This document shows, piece after piece, positions 41,409 to 51,784 of a stretch of DNA of 64,000 nucleotides (position 1 is its first letter; every line of letters starts with the position of its first letter). The position numbers and the translations under genes were made by a program. This stretch comes from Dendrolimus kikuchii (lineage: Eukaryota > Arthropoda > Insecta > Lepidoptera > Lasiocampidae): NCBI GenBank assembly GCA_019925095.2, contig CM034390.1, forward strand, positions 347,501 to 411,500, written 5' to 3'. The notes beneath the pieces were generated by a model that worked only from the letters and a program-made list of their open reading frames with translations, was not told the origin of the DNA and made no database searches.

Positions 41409-41947
41409 CGGGCGACGAGGACACGGCGCTGCACACTCTCCAGAAATGTCCAGCCTGGACGGAGCAGCGCCGGGAGCTCTTCGCCCATACCGGATTTGAC
41501 ACCTCGCTCCCGGCCGTGGTACGCACCATGGTCGGGAGCTCCACCGGACGGAACGCCGTCTCCTCCTTCTGCGAGCAAATCATGTTCGCGAAGGAGGAGG
41601 CGGAACGGGAGCGTGAGCGTAATTCCCTGCTCCGCTCCCGCCAAAGGAGGACGCGCCGACGCCGGAGGTCGGATAGTGACCTTCGGCCAATAGGGGTTCT
41701 CACTCACCCGCATATGCCGTCGAGATGAGAGCGCGAGTGTTCCGCGCGCGCTCATCTCTCTTCCCGTGGGGCGCGTTACAGACCGCCCCACGCATGGACT
41801 AGACTTAGCAGTAGCTGGGGGATACGTCCCTTGGCATAGGAAGAGGCCCAGTGAGGGGGGCCCACGCCTGCCAGGGCACGCGGAGTTGGGAAACCCGTAT
41901 ACACGTAGTCCTGGCATAAGGCGCAGGACGGAACAAAAAAAAAATGG
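41409..41947 (+). pseudogene. R1-clade LINE ORF2 C-terminus and 3' UTR
   Basis: The frame from 41409 reads DEDTALHTLQKCPAWTEQRR then ELFAHTGF, the last part of the C-terminal zinc-knuckle region (H...CP.W...R..L) typical of R1/TRAS-type ORF2. VRTMVGSS, FCEQIMFAKEEAEREREREN and an Arg-rich end SRQRRTRRRRRSDSD follow, with a stop at about 41728. A GC-rich 3' UTR ends in poly(A). GAC(T/C)AGCAGGT flanks it (41398-41408, 41948-41958), an 11-bp duplication with one mismatch. 5'-truncated and dead. Confidence 0.82.
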
Positions 41948-42007
41948 GACCAGCAGGTGAAGTCACGAAGGACAATACACAACATATCATAAAATATAAT
42001 ACATATA

Positions 42008-42602
42008 AAATACATACATACATAACTTCACGCCAGTTCCCTTGCGGGGTAGGCACGAACATCAGAGCGCCATTTAGGCTTATTCTTACACACCTCACTT
42101 GCTTCTTTGACATTCATAACTCTTGTCATGCACGCTCGTCAGTTCTTAAGGCTCCTGACATCACCTTCTGCTAGTACACGATCAATTTGATCATGGAAGG
42201 TGTGTCGTGGCCTTTCACGACTACTGTTTGCAGTTCTAATGGCGATTCGGCTAAAAGCACGGCATCATCCGCATAAAGCAAGGTGCTTACAACTAGATCA
42301 CTCATCCGCACCCCAACATCCATCAATCTTATTCTCTGGAGACATATATATAGGATGAACAGCAAAGCCGACAGCACGCAGCCCTGGCGGACGCCAATAT
42401 TGACGTCAAACCAGGGCGACAGGCTGCCATCCACCCGCACGCATGCCATACAGTCCTCGTAAGTGGACTGCACTGCACGCATCAGTTGGCCATTAATCCC
42501 ATATCCGGGCAATATGTCCCAGAGGTCCTTCCGCGCAACCCTGTCAAATGCCTTCTCTAGATCCACAAAACCGCAGAAAACCTTCCGGCCCATAGCCAGC
42601 CC
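42008..42602 (-). pseudogene. RTE-A with RT palm fused to its 3' end
   Basis: Antisense frame: CGFVDLEKAFDRVARKDLWD, GVRQGCVLSALLF and LLYADDAVLLAES contain the RT palm motifs, including the YADD catalytic aspartates. At about 42228 the sequence jumps directly to the RTE-A C-terminus (HDTPSMIKLI region antisense) and its CATA tail. The intervening thumb and TYGCESW parts are deleted. This is the only palm-domain copy with an RTE-A tail in the window. That palm and tail belong to one element is inferred from this junction. Confidence 0.78.
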
Positions 42603-42654
42603 ATATAAAATACACACAATTATAAATAATAAATAAATTAATATATATAAATAT

Positions 42655-42664
42655 AAATATATAA

Positions 42665-42730
<66 letters not shown>
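42655..42730. repeat. (TA)n microsatellite
   Basis: Nearly pure TA dinucleotides for about 55 bp, with imperfect TAAATA units before. Confidence 0.95.
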
Positions 42731-42731
<1 letters not shown>

Positions 42732-42816
42732 CATTGTACCGATCACATGCACAGCAAAACAGAATTAGAAAAGAGTAAGTATATAAAATAAACAAATTAT
42801 AATAAAATGAATGTAA

Positions 42817-43437
42817 TTTTCTTAAGTTTTCGCGACGTGTATACATAATAAAACTACGTTTTACCGGTTTTAAGCGCGGTTAATTTTATTTGATTTTGGT
42901 TTTTTCGACGTTACGTCTCACTACATCAGATTCGATAACCCACAAATCCTCGCGAAAGAGAATCGTTTCATACCTAGAATGATGCGTGAGGCTATTGAAA
43001 TCAAAAAACAACCAAATTTCAATAGAGAAGATGGTTGGCAAGTACCACCTGTTTGGGATCCAATCATCAAAACTATTAAGACCCAAACCCAGCAAAAACC
43101 AGCTGCCAGACCTCAAGACACTGTGAGCTCTTTCTGCGTGCAACGGAACACAAACCAACTTGACTGATAATTACTTTTATTTTTCCTTCCACCCATTTTA
43201 ATAGTATATAAAATTATTAGAGCTAGGCATATTTGCTGAAGAGTTTCTTGCGCCGCTTCTTCTCTTCAAGCCATAACATGTTGCGAAGCGGTAGTAAATT
43301 AGACTAAGGCTAAATAAAACTTTAACAATACTCGTTGACACTTGACATCTTTAAGTCTTGAAAAGTGGCCGAAACGTCGGAAAAACCAAAATCAAATAAA
43401 ATTACCGCGCTTAAAACCGTTAAAACGTAGTTTTGTT
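42817..43437 (+). mobile_element. PLE-G, Penelope-like element, GIY-YIG N-part deleted
   Basis: Exact 12-bp duplication AAATGAATGTAA (42805-42816, 43438-43449). The left module runs straight into YIRFDNPQILAKENRFIPRM, so the catalytic GVY/YIG portion is gone. The remaining frame ends RNTNQLD as in the longer copy. Right module: GTGGCCGAAACGTCGG to GCTTAAAACCGTTAAAACGT. Confidence 0.85.
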
Positions 43438-43449
43438 AAATGAATGTAA

Positions 43450-44097
43450 ATTCAAATAGCACTTGTGTCTTGTCTTAGCAATTTGATGTACATTCAAAAA
43501 TGTCTTAAGTATTAATTAATTAAGTATATTCTATTCTGTTCTATAATAAACAAGAACGCCACTGACACACGACGAGCAAGTAATCGCATCGGCGAAATAT
43601 CTTTTTATCTCGAAAGATATATTTCTTTGCAGGATCCCATTAAAAGTCGGCTAATTCTGGGGCCGGGTGGCGGCGTAATAACTTTACAGAGGTCCGTCGA
43701 CGGAGTAATCCCGGAAAAGATGGAATGTGCCAGAATAGGAGGGCGATGCGCGTTTTTACAGCTAAGCTCATTACTCGACGTATTAGGGAGGAATATTGGG
43801 GATCACGGTATTACATATTCGGCTAAGCCAAAAACCATTTAAGCTCGTTTCAACAGTTAGAAATGTAAACTTCTCAACTGGGAATAGATTTGTAAAATAA
43901 GTGTAGGAGAAACTATGCCTTTGACAGAAGTAATTGGCACCCTATCGCTTTATTCACGACGACATATTTGCTAAACATTCATATTAAGTGTTGGATCTTC
44001 ACAATTGATACTGATGCGGGTAGTTTTCTAAATGCCGCTGGCTTTCAGTCTCTAACGCACGCGAGGTCAGTCCGGGCGTTTTTCCTTCCTTTTCATT
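43450..44097 (+). other. Unassigned DNA with a weak candidate exon
   Basis: ATATATTTCTTTGCAG ends at 43632, and an open frame follows (DPIKSRLILGPGGGVITLQR, SVDGVIPEKMECARIGGRCA) to a stop at 43842. Composition is more balanced than the surroundings. No consensus donor or recognised family. The rest is AT-rich and unassigned. Confidence 0.3.
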
Positions 44098-44400
44098 TTA
44101 TTCCAGTAGTTCAGCAGACAGGCAGACGGCCCACTTGATGGAAAGTGGTTATACCATCACCTATGGACATTTGCAACATCAAAGGTGCTACAAATGCGCT
44201 GCTGCTCTCTTAAGGGAGACTGGGACCTGGTCACTAATGCCGGAACACAACACAAGGTTGTTATGGCGACATACTCTAGACCAGGGGTGGTAGCCATCCA
44301 GTCAGACAAATACCCTACGACCTGGCTGTGGGTTATTTTGTCGCCTCTTACGAGCCCGGCCGCAGGAAATTGTTTTCTTTCTCCGTTCCTGCACGGATAA
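44098..44400 (-). mobile_element. RP-B retroposon
   Basis: TTATTCCAGTAGTTCAGCAG to CCGTTCCTGCACGGATAAA. The CAGGCCGCC block is partly deleted and the T-run is mutated to TTTTATTCC. Confidence 0.88.
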
Positions 44401-44561
44401 AGTAATTGGGCTGGATATAGAATACCGGATATCCGGCAAGCCTTATCACCGGATTTTCTGCTTGTTATCACAGTACACATGGTGACTGACTTATGCCCAG
44501 TTCATACATGTTACTATTCACTCACCTGTATTTCATATTTAATATAATTATAATAATAATC

Positions 44562-45181
44562 CCGCAGGGGGGCTTTGTGGCGAAGCCTTAGGTGAGTAGC
44601 GACACCTCGTACCTGACTCCGGGGGCCAAGGCGAGGCCCCCACCTCCGTGCTTGCCTTGACCAGCCGGCACGGAGTGGAGATCGCTAGAGCTAAGACTCG
44701 AGCTCCAGGGGTGGAAGTGATAAATGGCCTAACGTCGGAAGTAGCTTCGATGAACCTGCAGCCCATCTCTCGACACCCCTTAGCCACTCACACCCATGTT
44801 GCCCTGTCTTCTATGGCATTTTTTGGGGCCCATGCAGGGAGTGGCGAGTCACCGTCTGCCCATTTTTCTATATTCCCCGAACATTGCGACGAGCAGACGC
44901 CATAGTCCCCATATTCCCAGACCCTAGTACCACTAGCAGTTCACCCCAATAGTCCGGTACTTTTTGTCCTCATTTCCCACAATAGTTCTACGCTAGCCGG
45001 GTCTTGTCCTTGGGTGCATTGTTATATGGTGTAGACAGGGATAATCGCCGGTCAGTGTCACGCCACATTTACATTAAATTTGTCAAAGGGTCTCTACGTG
45101 TTGGCCTTTCCATGGCCCCACGCAAGCCCCCCAAAAGTCCGGGCCATTTTTTTGGCTCGTGGTCTTGAAAGACATACAGTA
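44562..45181 (+). mobile_element. Family E retroposon, full-length reference copy
   Basis: CCCGCAGGGGGGCTTTGTGG start, hairpin GGGGGCC...GGCCCCC, GCTCCAGGGGTGGAAGTGAT, CCCAATAGTCCGGTACTTTT, CGGTCAGTGTCACGCCACAT, a 3' hairpin (here GGGCCATTTTTTTGGCTC) and an ATAATAATAAA tail. TAA-type tails occur in I-like LINEs, so E may be a LINE 3' end; no coding part is visible. Confidence 0.88.
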
Positions 45182-45577
45182 TAATAATAAACCCGCAGGG
45201 GGGCTTTGTAGCGAAGCCTTAAGTGAGTAGCGACACCTCGTCACTGACTCCGGGGGCCAAGACGAGGCCCCCACCTCCGTGCTTGCCTTAACCAGCCGAC
45301 ACGGAGTGGAGATCGCTAGAGCTAAGACTCAAGCTCCAGGGGTGGAAGTGATAAATGGCATCACGTCAGAAGTAGCTTCGGTGAACCTGATCTTAGCCAC
45401 TCACACCCATGTCGCCCCTGTCTTTATGTCATTTTTGAGGCCCATGCAGGGAGTGGCAAGTTACCGTCTGCGGACTTTTCTATGTTCCCCGAACATTGCG
45501 ACGGGCAGACGCCATAGTCCCCATATTCCCAGACCCCCAGTACCACTAGCAGTTCACCCCAATAGCCCGATACTTTT
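45182..45577 (+). mobile_element. Family E retroposon, second tandem unit, 3'-truncated
   Basis: Begins in the TAATAATAAA tail of the previous unit with the same CCCGCAGGGGGGCTTTGTAG start. It stops at CCCGATACTTTTTGTAGACC. Both GC-rich hairpin arms at the 5' end are intact. Confidence 0.87.
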
Positions 45578-45737
45578 TGTAGACCATTCTTTGAAAGCCT
45601 CAAATTATTAACCTTACCGTGCTTATACATTTTTGAAATAGCAGTCTGTAAGGAGACACCCTGAGCACTATGGAAACCTTCGAAGCAGACGTCGATGCAA
45701 CACATTAAAATTTAATAAAAACTTTGACACGACATTA

Positions 45738-45860
45738 TTTTTAATCGACTTCAAAAAAAGGAGGTGGTTCTCAATTCGTCGGGATCTTTTCTTTAATGCA
45801 TGTTCATCGATTACTCCGAGATTTATGATCCGATTTACCTGATTCTTTTTTGTTCGACGC
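45738..45860 (+). mobile_element. Fold-back D end fused to RTE-A
   Basis: TCGACTTCAAAAAAAGGAGG to TTTTTTGTTCGACGC, then an immediate switch to antisense RTE-A. Confidence 0.82.
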
Positions 45861-46410
45861 ATTGTATATCTGTTTAGTCATTCCTTCATCATGCATTCTT
45901 TCCACATGCCCGAAGCACCGGAGCATTCCTTTCTTTACCTTCACCCCGACACTCTCTTTCAGAGCAACTCTCTTTCTTACTTCGGTATTACGAACGCGGT
46001 CCGCGAGTGTCACTCCGCAGATTTTGCGCAGTACTCGCATCTCGACCGCGTTTACTCTACTTTCATGCTCTCTCTACCATACCCAACTCTCGCTTCCATA
46101 CGTGAGCGTAAGTACCAGCACCGCGTTGTGTATGGCGAGCTGGGCCTTCTGGCTGAGGTTCTTAGCGCCTAGAAGTTTACCTAACGCTCCATTCACACCA
46201 TTCCCCAAATTCACTCTTCTTTCTATATCAGCGGTGTACCTTCCATCCCTGCTAAAAGCACATCCAAGATATACAAACTCATTCACTTGCTCTAGCATAA
46301 CATCATCGACCATTATCCTTGCATTCGTTCTGGTTCTCTTTCAAAGACCATAACCTTTGTTTTCTTCGCATTCAAATGTAAGCCTCTCGCCTGACAGTCA
46401 TCAGATAACA
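45861..46410 (-). pseudogene. RTE-A, 3' end missing, longest upstream reach
   Basis: Antisense frame from DDCQARGLHLNAKKTKVMVF (RT thumb-side segment) through RINARIMVDDVMLEQ-type sequence, GCAFSRDGRY, LTLTYGSESWVW and MLRCFGHVERMHDEGMTKQI, stopping at YNA. The C-terminal third and tail are replaced by element D. One frameshift near VFERE. Confidence 0.83.
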
Positions 46411-46736
46411 ATCAGTAATTTATTTATATAATATAGTTTGTAAATTGTTACGTCTAGATGAAATCCAAGCCTACTGATACATCAGTGTTAAAATTTATTT
46501 TCGCAAACAAAGTTATTTGAATAATGTTAGTAATAATGATTCAATAAATACTTAAATCTAGGAAATTAGTTTTAGTGATACATTATAAGGATAATAGACA
46601 AGGAAAAATAAAGCATTAAAAAAATTACTAAACAAGTGAAAAAACAGCATAAAAATTACCAATCTTGTACTTTCTTCATATTTATGTCTTATTTCTTTGT
46701 TTGTTATACTTTCCATTTCAAAATTTTATATAATTA
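46411..46736. other. Unassigned AT-rich DNA
   Basis: Nothing recognised. Confidence 0.4.
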
Positions 46737-46934
46737 CTAGCTGTCCCGGCAGACGTTGTCCTGCCCTGAAGAAAATTTGAAACCCAATTGCAGCGCCACC
46801 TACCGGGTCCAATTGTGAATCTATACCATCCTCGAATCCACTTGAACATACACAAAAAAATTCATTAAAATCGGTCCAGCCGATTAGGAGTTCACTGTCA
46901 ACATATGTACAGAAGAATTATATATATAAAGATA
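46737..46934 (+). mobile_element. Family H element, single-unit copy
   Basis: ACTAGCTGTCCCGGCAGACG, CGCCACCTACCGGGTCCAAT, AAATCGGTCCAGCCGATTAG and a TATATATAAAGAT end. This is the un-amplified structure and so shows what the minisatellite grew from. Confidence 0.85.
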
Positions 46935-47019
46935 TACTTTTTTATTACATTTACATTGTAAAACCCACATGTTAGACATTTTTACAAGCTTTTATTTAAC
47001 TTGCAAGTGATGTACCTAT

Positions 47020-47312
47020 GTATGTATGTAAGTTCGGGTGGAATCTTGCAAGTTAAACTTGACCAACTTCCCGGTTTCCGATTGAGCAGAAATTTTGCAC
47101 ACATATGTATATCGCGTGACAATGCAATAATATGGTACCATGGAGCTGATCTGATGATGGAGTCGGAAGGTGGCCATAGGTACTCCTGTACTAAACAAGA
47201 TAGACCCGTCGTGTTTGGGCTCGTTTCACTTGTCTTGGCTAGCACTCTGCTGCTATATGATATCCAGGATCTCAAAACCTTTTTAAAAAGCTTATTTTTT
47301 AATCCATCGTAA
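47020..47312 (+). mobile_element. Family K repeat
   Basis: (TATG)n then AAGTTCGGGTGGAATCTTGC, CCGATTGAGCAGAAATTTTG, GAGCTGATCTGATGATGGAG and AAGGTGGCCATAGG. A lepidopteran-type interspersed repeat, present again at 53707. The 103-codon ORF is not a known protein. Confidence 0.7.
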
Positions 47313-47314
47313 GG

Positions 47315-47365
47315 TTGTCTGGAAGAAATTGCTTTTAGTGATAGGACCGCCTATTGTCTTCTGTA
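47315..47365 (-). mobile_element. Family T fragment
   Basis: CTGGAAGAAATTGCTTTTAG then TGATAGGACCGCC is the reverse complement of the GGGCGGCCTTATCGC..GATCTCTTCCAGGCA repeat at 57.7 and 58.4 kb. Confidence 0.65.
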
Positions 47366-47377
47366 CTTAAACTTCTT

Positions 47378-47656
47378 TTATCCGTGCAGGAACGGAGAAA
47401 GAATACAATTTCGTGCGGCCTGGCGGCCTGTCGTAGGAGGCGACTAAACAACCCACTGCCAGGTGGTAGGGTATTTGCTCGTATACGTATGCTTGAGTTG
47501 TGTTCCGGCATTAGTGACTAGGTTCCAGTCTCCTTTAAGAGAGCAGCAGCGCATTTGTAGCACCTTTGGTGTTGCAAATGCCCATAGGCGATGGTAACCG
47601 CTTTCCATCCAGTGGGCCGTCTGACTGTCTGCTGAACTCCTGCAATAAAAAAAAAG
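47378..47656 (+). mobile_element. RP-B retroposon with 9-bp target duplication
   Basis: TTATCCGTGCAGGAACGGAG to CTCCTGCAATAAAAAAAAAG. AAACTTCTT at 47369-47377 and 47657-47665. A deletion removes CGACTGGATGGCTACCACCC. Confidence 0.92.
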
Positions 47657-47903
47657 AAACTTCTTGAACTATATCTTGATTTTATTTAATAACGTATATT
47701 CTGTTCTAAATACGTCCATATTAGCTATTGGTTACAAGTGATGAGCTAGTCGGTTAACTGGTTACAGTTGTCATTGATTGTGCGCTCAATTCCCAGCGTC
47801 ATTAATGTCCCAGTAGCGCAATTAGCAACGTGTTGCCAGTTTACAGCAACTGTTGCACTTTAGACTTTTGTTTGTTGATTTATTTAACAATACAAAAGTG
47901 TAT

Positions 47904-48179
47904 ATCTCTTTATACATAGATGTTTATTCTGATATACAATGCAAAAGTGGATGGATGCAGAAGTCGTGGAAGGCCACGACACACCTTCCATGATCAAATT
48001 GATCGTGTACTAGCAGAAGGTGATGTCAGGAGCCTTAAGAACAGACGAGCGTGCATGACAAGAGTTATGAATGTCAAAGAAGCAAGTGAGGTGTGTAAGA
48101 ATAAGCCTAAAAGGCGCTCTGTTGTTCGTGCCTACCCCGCAAGGGAACTGGCGTGAAGCTATGTATGTATGTATGTATG
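47904..48179 (+). pseudogene. RTE-A 3' end with 5' filler and 13-bp duplication
   Basis: RTE-A sequence starts at about 47932 (IYNAKVDGCRSRGRPRHTFH) and ends in five TATG units. TACAAAAGTGTAT flanks at 47891-47903 and 48180-48192, leaving about 27 nt of non-element DNA at the 5' end inside the duplication. Confidence 0.85.
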
Positions 48180-48255
48180 TACAAAAGTGTATTTCGAAAT
48201 ATGTTGTTTTAATTAAGTATTTAGTAAAGTGTATAATGTAGCATATCAATACCTA

Positions 48256-48527
48256 CTACGCCAACTTAATTTTAGATATTTTCTGTTTTTAAGGGAAAAA
48301 CACATTAAAGTCTTAATATTACGTTCATAAATTTCATTAAAAAAAAAATTAAGAAACTCGAAGTCTTTCGGTTTTTATGAAATTTTAGGATTACGATTAG
48401 TATTAGATAAATATAATTTTAGGATTAGAATTAAAAAATATTCTTTATTTTAAAAAACATAATGTTAAGAAATTAATGAGTGATTTTCCCATAAAAATAG
48501 AAAATACCTAAAATTAAGTTGGCGTAG
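48256..48527. mobile_element. Mariner-type MITE with about 48-bp TIRs
   Basis: CTACGCCAACTTAATTTTAG at the left is mirrored at the right, about 50 bp per arm with few mismatches. TA flanks both sides, matching Tc1/mariner insertion. The 272-bp element has an AT-rich core and no transposase. Confidence 0.85.
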
Positions 48528-48689
48528 TATTTCTTGGAGGTGTCGATATATAGCCGGGTATTTTTGTTACGCCTCTAATAAAGGTTAGGTTAAGGTTAAA
48601 TATTCCTTTAGGTTAAAATTTAATAACTCCAAAAAAAATTAAAACTAAAACTCAATTTAATTACTATTGAATATGTAATTTATAATAAT

Positions 48690-50577
48690 ACTAGCGGCCC
48701 CGCAGACGTTGTCCTGCCTTTAAAAAATAACATTCTAGAACCCGATCCCAGAGCCACCTACCGGTTCTAATTGCGAATCTAAACCATCCGGGTACCCGCT
48801 CAAACACACAAAAACAAAATCACCAAAATCGCTCCAGGTGATTAGGAGGATTCCAGAACCCGATCTCAGCGCCACCTACCGGTTCTAATTGCGAATCTAA
48901 ACCATCCGGGTACCCGCTCAAACACACAAAAACAAAATCACCATAATCGCTCCAGGTGATTAGGAGGATTCCAGAACCCGATCTCAGCGCCACCTACCGG
49001 TTCTAATTGCGAATCTAAACCATCCGGGTACCCGCTCAAACACACAAAAACAAAATCACCAAAATCGCTCCAGGTGATTAGGAGGATTCCAGAACCCGAT
49101 CTCAGCGCCACCTACCGGTTCTAATTGCGAATCTAAACCATCCGGGTACCCGCTCAAACACACAAAAACAAAATCACCAAAATCGCTCCAGGTGATTAGG
49201 AGGATTCCAGAACCCGATCTCAGCGCCACCTACCGGTTCTAATTGCGAATCTAAACCATCCGGGTACCCGCTCAAACACACAAAAACAAAATCACCAAAA
49301 TCGCTCCAGGTGATTAGGAGGATTCCAGAACCCGATCTCAGCGCCACCTACCGGTTCTAATTGCGAATCTAAACCATCCGGGTACCCGCTCAAACACACA
49401 AAAACAAAATCACCAAAATCGCTCCAGGTGATTAGGAGGATTCCAGAACCCGATCTCAGCGCCACCTACCGGTTCTAATTGCGAATCTAAACCATCCGGG
49501 TACCCGCTCAAACACACAAAAACAAAATCACCAAAATCGCTCCAGGTGATTAGGAGGATTCCAGAACCCGATCTCGGCGCCACCTACCGGTTCTAATTGC
49601 GAATCTAAACCATCCGGGTACCCGCTCAAACACACAAAAACAAAATCACCAAAATCGCTCCAGGTGATTAGGAGGATTCCAGAACCCGATCTCAGCACCA
49701 CCTACCGGTTCTAATTGCGAATCTAAACCATCCGGGTACCCGCTCAAACACACAAAAACAAAATCACCAAAATCGCTCCAGGTGATTAGGAGGATTCCAG
49801 AACCCGATCTCAGCGCTACCTACCGGTTCTAATTGCGAATCTAAACCATCCGGGTACCCGCTCAAACACACAAAAACAAAATCACCATAATCGCTCCAGG
49901 TGATTAGGAGGATTCCAGAACCCGATCTCAGCGCCACCTACCGGTTCTAATTGCGAATCTAAACCATCCGGGTACCCGCTCAAACACACAAAAACAAAAT
50001 CACCAAAATCGCTCCAGGTGATTAGGAGGATTCCAGAACCCGATCTCGGCGCCACCTACCGGTTCTAATTGCGAATCTAAACCATCCGGGTACCCGCTCA
50101 AACACACAAAAACAAAATCACCAAAATCGCTCCAGGTGATTAGGAGGATTCCAGAACCCGATCTCAGCACCACCTACCGGTTCTAATTGCGAATCTAAAC
50201 CATCCGGGTACCCGCTCAAACACACAAAAACAAAATCACCAAAATCGCTCCAGGTGATTAGGAGGATTCCAGAACCCGATCTCAGCGCCACCTACCGGTT
50301 CTAATTGCGAATCTAAACCATCCGGGTACCCGCTCAAACACACAAAAACAAAATCACCAAAATCGCTCCACGTGATTAGGTGGATTCCAGAACCCGATCT
50401 CAGCGCCACCTACCGGTTCTAATTGCGAATCTAAACCATCCGGGTACCCGCTCAAACACACAAAAACAAAATCACCAAAATCGCTCCAGGTGATTAGGAG
50501 GATTCCAGAACCCGATCTCAGCGCCACCTACCGGTTCTAATTGTGAATCTAAATCATCCGGGAACCCACTCATCCCT
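48690..50577 (+). repeat. 118-bp minisatellite inside a family H element
   Basis: A family H start (CTAGCGGCCCCGCAGACGTT) leads into units beginning TTCCAGAACCCGATCTCAGC at 48851, 48969, 49087 and every 118 bp to 50503, with a diverged first unit at 48733. That is 15 full units plus a partial. Each contains CCACCTACCGGTTCTAATTG and CATCCGGGTACCCGCTCAAA. Units are nearly identical. Variants CTCGGCG and CAGCACC occur in order at 49559/49677 and again at 50031/50149. 118 is not a multiple of three, so it is not coding. Confidence 0.97.
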
Positions 50578-50739
50578 ACTCCGTGATGTTTGCTGGATGA
50601 GAGGTGACAACGGTAGACATCTAGCGGGGATAACTGATCGATTGATAGTTAAAAAAAAATCGCGATGGAAAAATAGGGGTTGATAGTAGAGAGGTGGAAA
50701 ATTAAGAGTAACGCTGCCAAGGAATTAGAGTAATTTCGT

Positions 50740-50983
50740 CGGGACACCTACCAACCCACAGCCAGGTGGTAGGGTATTTGCTTACCACCCCTGGTCTAGA
50801 GTATGCCGCCATAACAACCTTGAGTTGTGTTCCGGCATTAGTGACCAGGTTCCAGTTTCCTTTAAGAGAGCAGCAACGCATTTGTAGCACCTTTGGTGTT
50901 GCAAATGTCTATAGGCGATAGTAATCGCTTTCCATCAAGTGGGCCGTCTGTCTGTCTGCTGAACTCCTGCAATAAAAAAAAAC
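50740..50983 (+). mobile_element. RP-B, 5'-truncated
   Basis: CCAACCCACAGCCAGGTGGT to CTCCTGCAATAAAAAAAAAC, missing the ACTGGATGG part. Confidence 0.88.
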
Positions 50984-51779
50984 CATCGTCATGTGCAATA
51001 CCGTTCGGCTCCAAACTCAATTTAATTATCTCTCTTACGTTCTATTTATAATTCTTTTATACTCATTAAATAGCCTCATATAATAACCTCATACACTTTC
51101 ACAGCAAAACTGAAAAAACTCATAAACTTTTTTAATATATATATTTTTTTTTTGGAACGAAGTTCCTTATCGCGCGTTGTGAAAGGGGGCTAGACGGAAA
51201 AAATTCTTACGAAAAGTTGTCACGACACTTTTTGCTATAGTAAGCTATCAACTTTAATGCAATGAAATAAAATCTAAAATATCAATTAGTGTAATAATAT
51301 ACGCTGTTTTTGATACTGTTTGTTTGTTTATGTATTTCTTTCTATACATAGGTTTTTGATAAAATTTCGATGGTTTTCGATGCTTATCGACACACCTTTT
51401 GAGACGTTTTGAGAATTTTTAAGACATTTTAGGAGAACTTCGTTCCATCCGGGTGTCCCTTGACACCTCTCAAGTTTTTTTTGAAACTTAGAAAAGGACC
51501 TTATAACAGTTGATATGAAATATAATTTTACTCCGGAAAGTGCGTGTTTCTGAGGCATACAAATCCAAACATTGAAACAAACTCGTTTGTATTTTAGGAT
51601 ATTGCAATAATTCAGAGGCAATTCTGGCGAAGATATGGGCAGCCCCGCAGCCATGTTTCCAATTAACGGTTCCGCACAAAGCAACCAACCCATTTTGTGG
51701 TTCCAATGGACTCCAAACCCGCCACTGGCTCAATCCTAACACCCGCAACAATTTACAAACTTTTCTTGAACTTTTGGAA
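50984..51779. other. Unassigned DNA
   Basis: AT-rich. GGAACGAAGTTCC is a short palindrome near 51155. Minus-strand ORFs of 121 and 133 codons overlap; part of the latter is RTE-A antisense. No domain recognised. Confidence 0.35.
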
Positions 51780-51784
51780 ACAAT

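Noticed and set aside
41340..41917. GC-rich ORFs of 117 and 215 codons as host genes
   Set aside because: They overlap an R1-clade LINE tail in other frames. The Arg/Ser-rich translations follow from composition.
48733..50577. CRISPR-like array
   Set aside because: Repeats are contiguous 118-bp units without unique spacers, in a eukaryotic repeat context. It is a minisatellite.
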